NCBI GenBank assembly: GCA_900552845.1
Contig: USBC01000126.1
Coordinates: 1-5,453, forward strand
DNA from: an uncultured Oscillospiraceae bacterium
GTDB taxonomy: Bacteria > Bacillota > Clostridia > Oscillospirales > Ruminococcaceae
DNA: 5,453 nt
Direction: 5' to 3'
A program made the translations under genes and the position numbers. Under the pieces are notes generated by a model, which did not search any database, had not been told where the DNA came from, and worked only from the letters and a program-made list of their open reading frames with translations. Shown one piece after another: positions 4,141-5,453 of this stretch. Position 1 is the first letter of the stretch. Every line of letters begins with the position of its first letter.

Positions 4141-5415
4141 TTACAACACCACCCTCAACACAAAGCGGTCATCGGCAATCGAGAATTGACAGTTACCATG
4201 CAGCTTTTCCGCCACATAGCGGATACTCTGCGTGCCGATCCCGTGTCCCTCTTCCTTGGAGACCGGCATGCCGTCCTGCAATTCCGGTATCTCGGCATAG
4301 GTGTTTTTCAGGGAGATGAGCAGCTTGTTTTCCTTCATGCGTAGGTCAAGATCTATCATTCTCTGCGCCGAAGGCAGCGGTTTTACCGCCTTGACGGCGT
4401 TTTCCATGGCATTGGAAAGGATTTCCGTCAGATCCACCTCGGAGTAAGGGAGATGCTCCGGAACCTGGATCGAATATTTGAATGCAATTGCATTCATTTT
4501 GATCTTTTCCTCATAGGAGGAAAGAATCAAATTGATGATTTCGTTTTTGCAGTAGCGCCGGGTGGCAGTCTTTTCCGTGGCGGAAATGACTTCATGGATC
4601 AGCTTCTGCGCCTTTTCGATCTCGCCGTTTCCTATATAAGAGGAAATATTATTGAGGAAGTGGCGCATATCGTGCCGCAGAATGGAAACTGCATATTCAC
4701 TGCGCTTGATGGCTTCTATCTCCTTTTCCGATTGAGCACGCTTCATTTCCATTAACTGATTGCGCTGTTCTGTCTCCCGTTTTTCCTCATACTGCTTAAA
4801 GTACATGGAAAGGAAAAGGATATAGGTAATGCACAGCACAAAGCCGAGAAACTCCGCCACGACCTCCCTGCCGGAATACAGTAGGTTGGTGTACACACCG
4901 GTCATATAATCAAACACATAATAGACCAGCGGCATCAGCCCCAGTATGACAAGAGAGCGGGTCGGCTTCTGCAAAAGCTGGGCAGTCGCCTCCGAAACAT
5001 ACAGCAGCAGCACCGTAAATACGCTTACTGTAGTCGCAATGCGTACTACATAATAAACCCACATCTCCGGCATAAGGCTGTAAGCCAAAAGCCCTACCCA
5101 CTTGCTTACCTGACAGCACAGATAGGCAGTAATAACCGAAAGCACCGAAAGCATCGGCTTGTATTTATAGTGTATGGTCAAAAACAGCACCAGCGGCAGA
5201 TGAATCATCAACGGATAAATCTTCTCGGTACCGCTCTCTCCCCACAGCAGAAAGGAGGCAACATAAAGGATCCCCACGGCAAAAGTAAAGCCCAGCAGAG
5301 TAAGCACATTGCGCCGGTTCATGCGCACACCGAGCAGCGCTGCCGAAATATATACGCCGAACAGCAGGGTGGTGGCATTATGCAGCATCGCCAGTGTGCT
5401 TTCCAGCATGCTCAT
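4141..5415 (-). CDS. AgrC-like GHKL sensor histidine kinase
   Basis: This is a membrane sensor kinase of 424 residues. About seven hydrophobic segments are visible near residues 7-28, 36-58, 67-81, 87-112, 117-141, 153-173 and 185-206, the polytopic input domain seen in AgrC-type peptide sensors. A charged coiled-coil-like linker (207-240) follows. The H-box is SILRHDMRHFLNN (244-256), with H248 the likely phosphorylated residue. The GHKL ATPase domain shows an N-box, EILSNAMENA (331-340, N335 and N339), and a G-box, GHGIGTQSI (390-398). The G2 box and D-box are reduced, as is usual in this family. The start is either ATG 5413-5415 or the ATG two codons on (5407-5409); the AAGGGGG site is closer than ideal to the first and well spaced from the second. 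The ligand is unknown; no peptide precursor gene was found nearby. Its partner is probably the gene ending just upstream. Confidence 0.92.
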   Translation of the reverse strand: MSMLESTLAMLHNATTLLFGVYISAALLGVRMNRRNVLTLLGFTFAVGILYVASFLLWGESGTEKIYPLMIHLPLVLFLTIHYKYKPMLSVLSVITAYLCCQVSKWVGLLAYSLMPEMWVYYVVRIATTVSVFTVLLLYVSEATAQLLQKPTRSLVILGLMPLVYYVFDYMTGVYTNLLYSGREVVAEFLGFVLCITYILFLSMYFKQYEEKRETEQRNQLMEMKRAQSEKEIEAIKRSEYAVSILRHDMRHFLNNISSYIGNGEIEKAQKLIHEVISATEKTATRRYCKNEIINLILSSYEEKIKMNAIAFKYSIQVPEHLPYSEVDLTEILSNAMENAVKAVKPLPSAQRMIDLDLRMKENKLLISLKNTYAEIPELQDGMPVSKEEGHGIGTQSIRYVAEKLHGNCQFSIADDRFVLRVVL

Positions 5416-5430
5416 CTACCCCCTTTCCTT

Positions 5431-5453
5431 TTATGCGTCTTCACCGAACATCT
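5431..5453 (-). CDS. Possible 3' end of the preceding gene, likely a response regulator (partial)
   Basis: One minus-strand frame reads MFGEDA followed by TAA (5431-5433), 15 bases before the kinase ATG, with the kinase ribosome binding site filling the gap. Kinases of this type usually follow a LytTR-type response regulator, so this may be its tail. A second frame ends in a TGA overlapping the kinase ATG and cannot be excluded. Six codons are too few for a family call. Confidence 0.35.

Noticed and set aside
3957..4319. A 120-codon plus-strand frame between rarA and the kinase.
   Set aside because: Its start runs through the bidirectional terminator (AKKKPPRGGFFLV is the usual translation of such a hairpin) and the rest is antisense to the kinase.

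Overview
The window looks like a chromosomal segment from an anaerobic Gram-positive gut Clostridia (Oscillospiraceae/Ruminococcaceae-like). The pointers are strong AAGGAGG-type ribosome binding sites, a DUF3848 gene start, an AAA/DUF4143 ATPase and an AgrC-like GHKL sensor kinase. The species cannot be fixed from the sequence. The left 2.4 kb is accessory or mobile-element-like. The right 2.8 kb holds a core gene (rarA) and a two-component regulatory locus.

Left region, 1-2400, all on the minus strand. From its promoter-distal end it holds: the first 20 codons of a DUF3848-type protein (1-60); a bulged hairpin (101-151); a 407-residue AAA ATPase with DUF4143 and a PD-(D/E)XK-like tail (174-1397); a small uncharacterised helical protein (1569-1907) closed by a hairpin-plus-T terminator; and an AT-rich five-helix membrane protein (1904-2338) with its own extended -10 promoter. 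The most striking structure is upstream of the ATPase. Two 33-bp copies of one palindrome lie exactly 60 bp apart. One contains the -10 box of a well-formed promoter and the other lies just upstream of its -35 box. This is the layout of a cooperative, probably autoregulatory repressor system.

Middle, 2339-4140. Two plus-strand terminators (2413-2489) have no plus-strand gene upstream of them in the window. They are followed by a near-consensus promoter and rarA (2623-3888), the AAA+ replication-fork and recombination factor. The rarA stop codon overlaps an ATG (ATGA). The frame opened there reads MTIGFVGL, the start of a Rossmann-fold dehydrogenase such as TyrA (prephenate dehydrogenase), but it loses the family after eight residues. 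I read this as a gene truncated by a rearrangement immediately downstream of rarA. A perfect 36-base palindrome with A/T-flanked GC arms (3988-4023) ends transcription from both sides.

Right, 4141-5453, minus strand. A complete GHKL sensor histidine kinase with about seven membrane segments is preceded, 15 bases upstream of its start codon, by what may be the last six codons of its partner gene, probably a LytTR-type response regulator.

No tRNA, rRNA, CRISPR array or complete insertion sequence was seen. The best candidates for something undescribed are the ATPase with its tandem palindromic operators, and the possible rearrangement scar after rarA.
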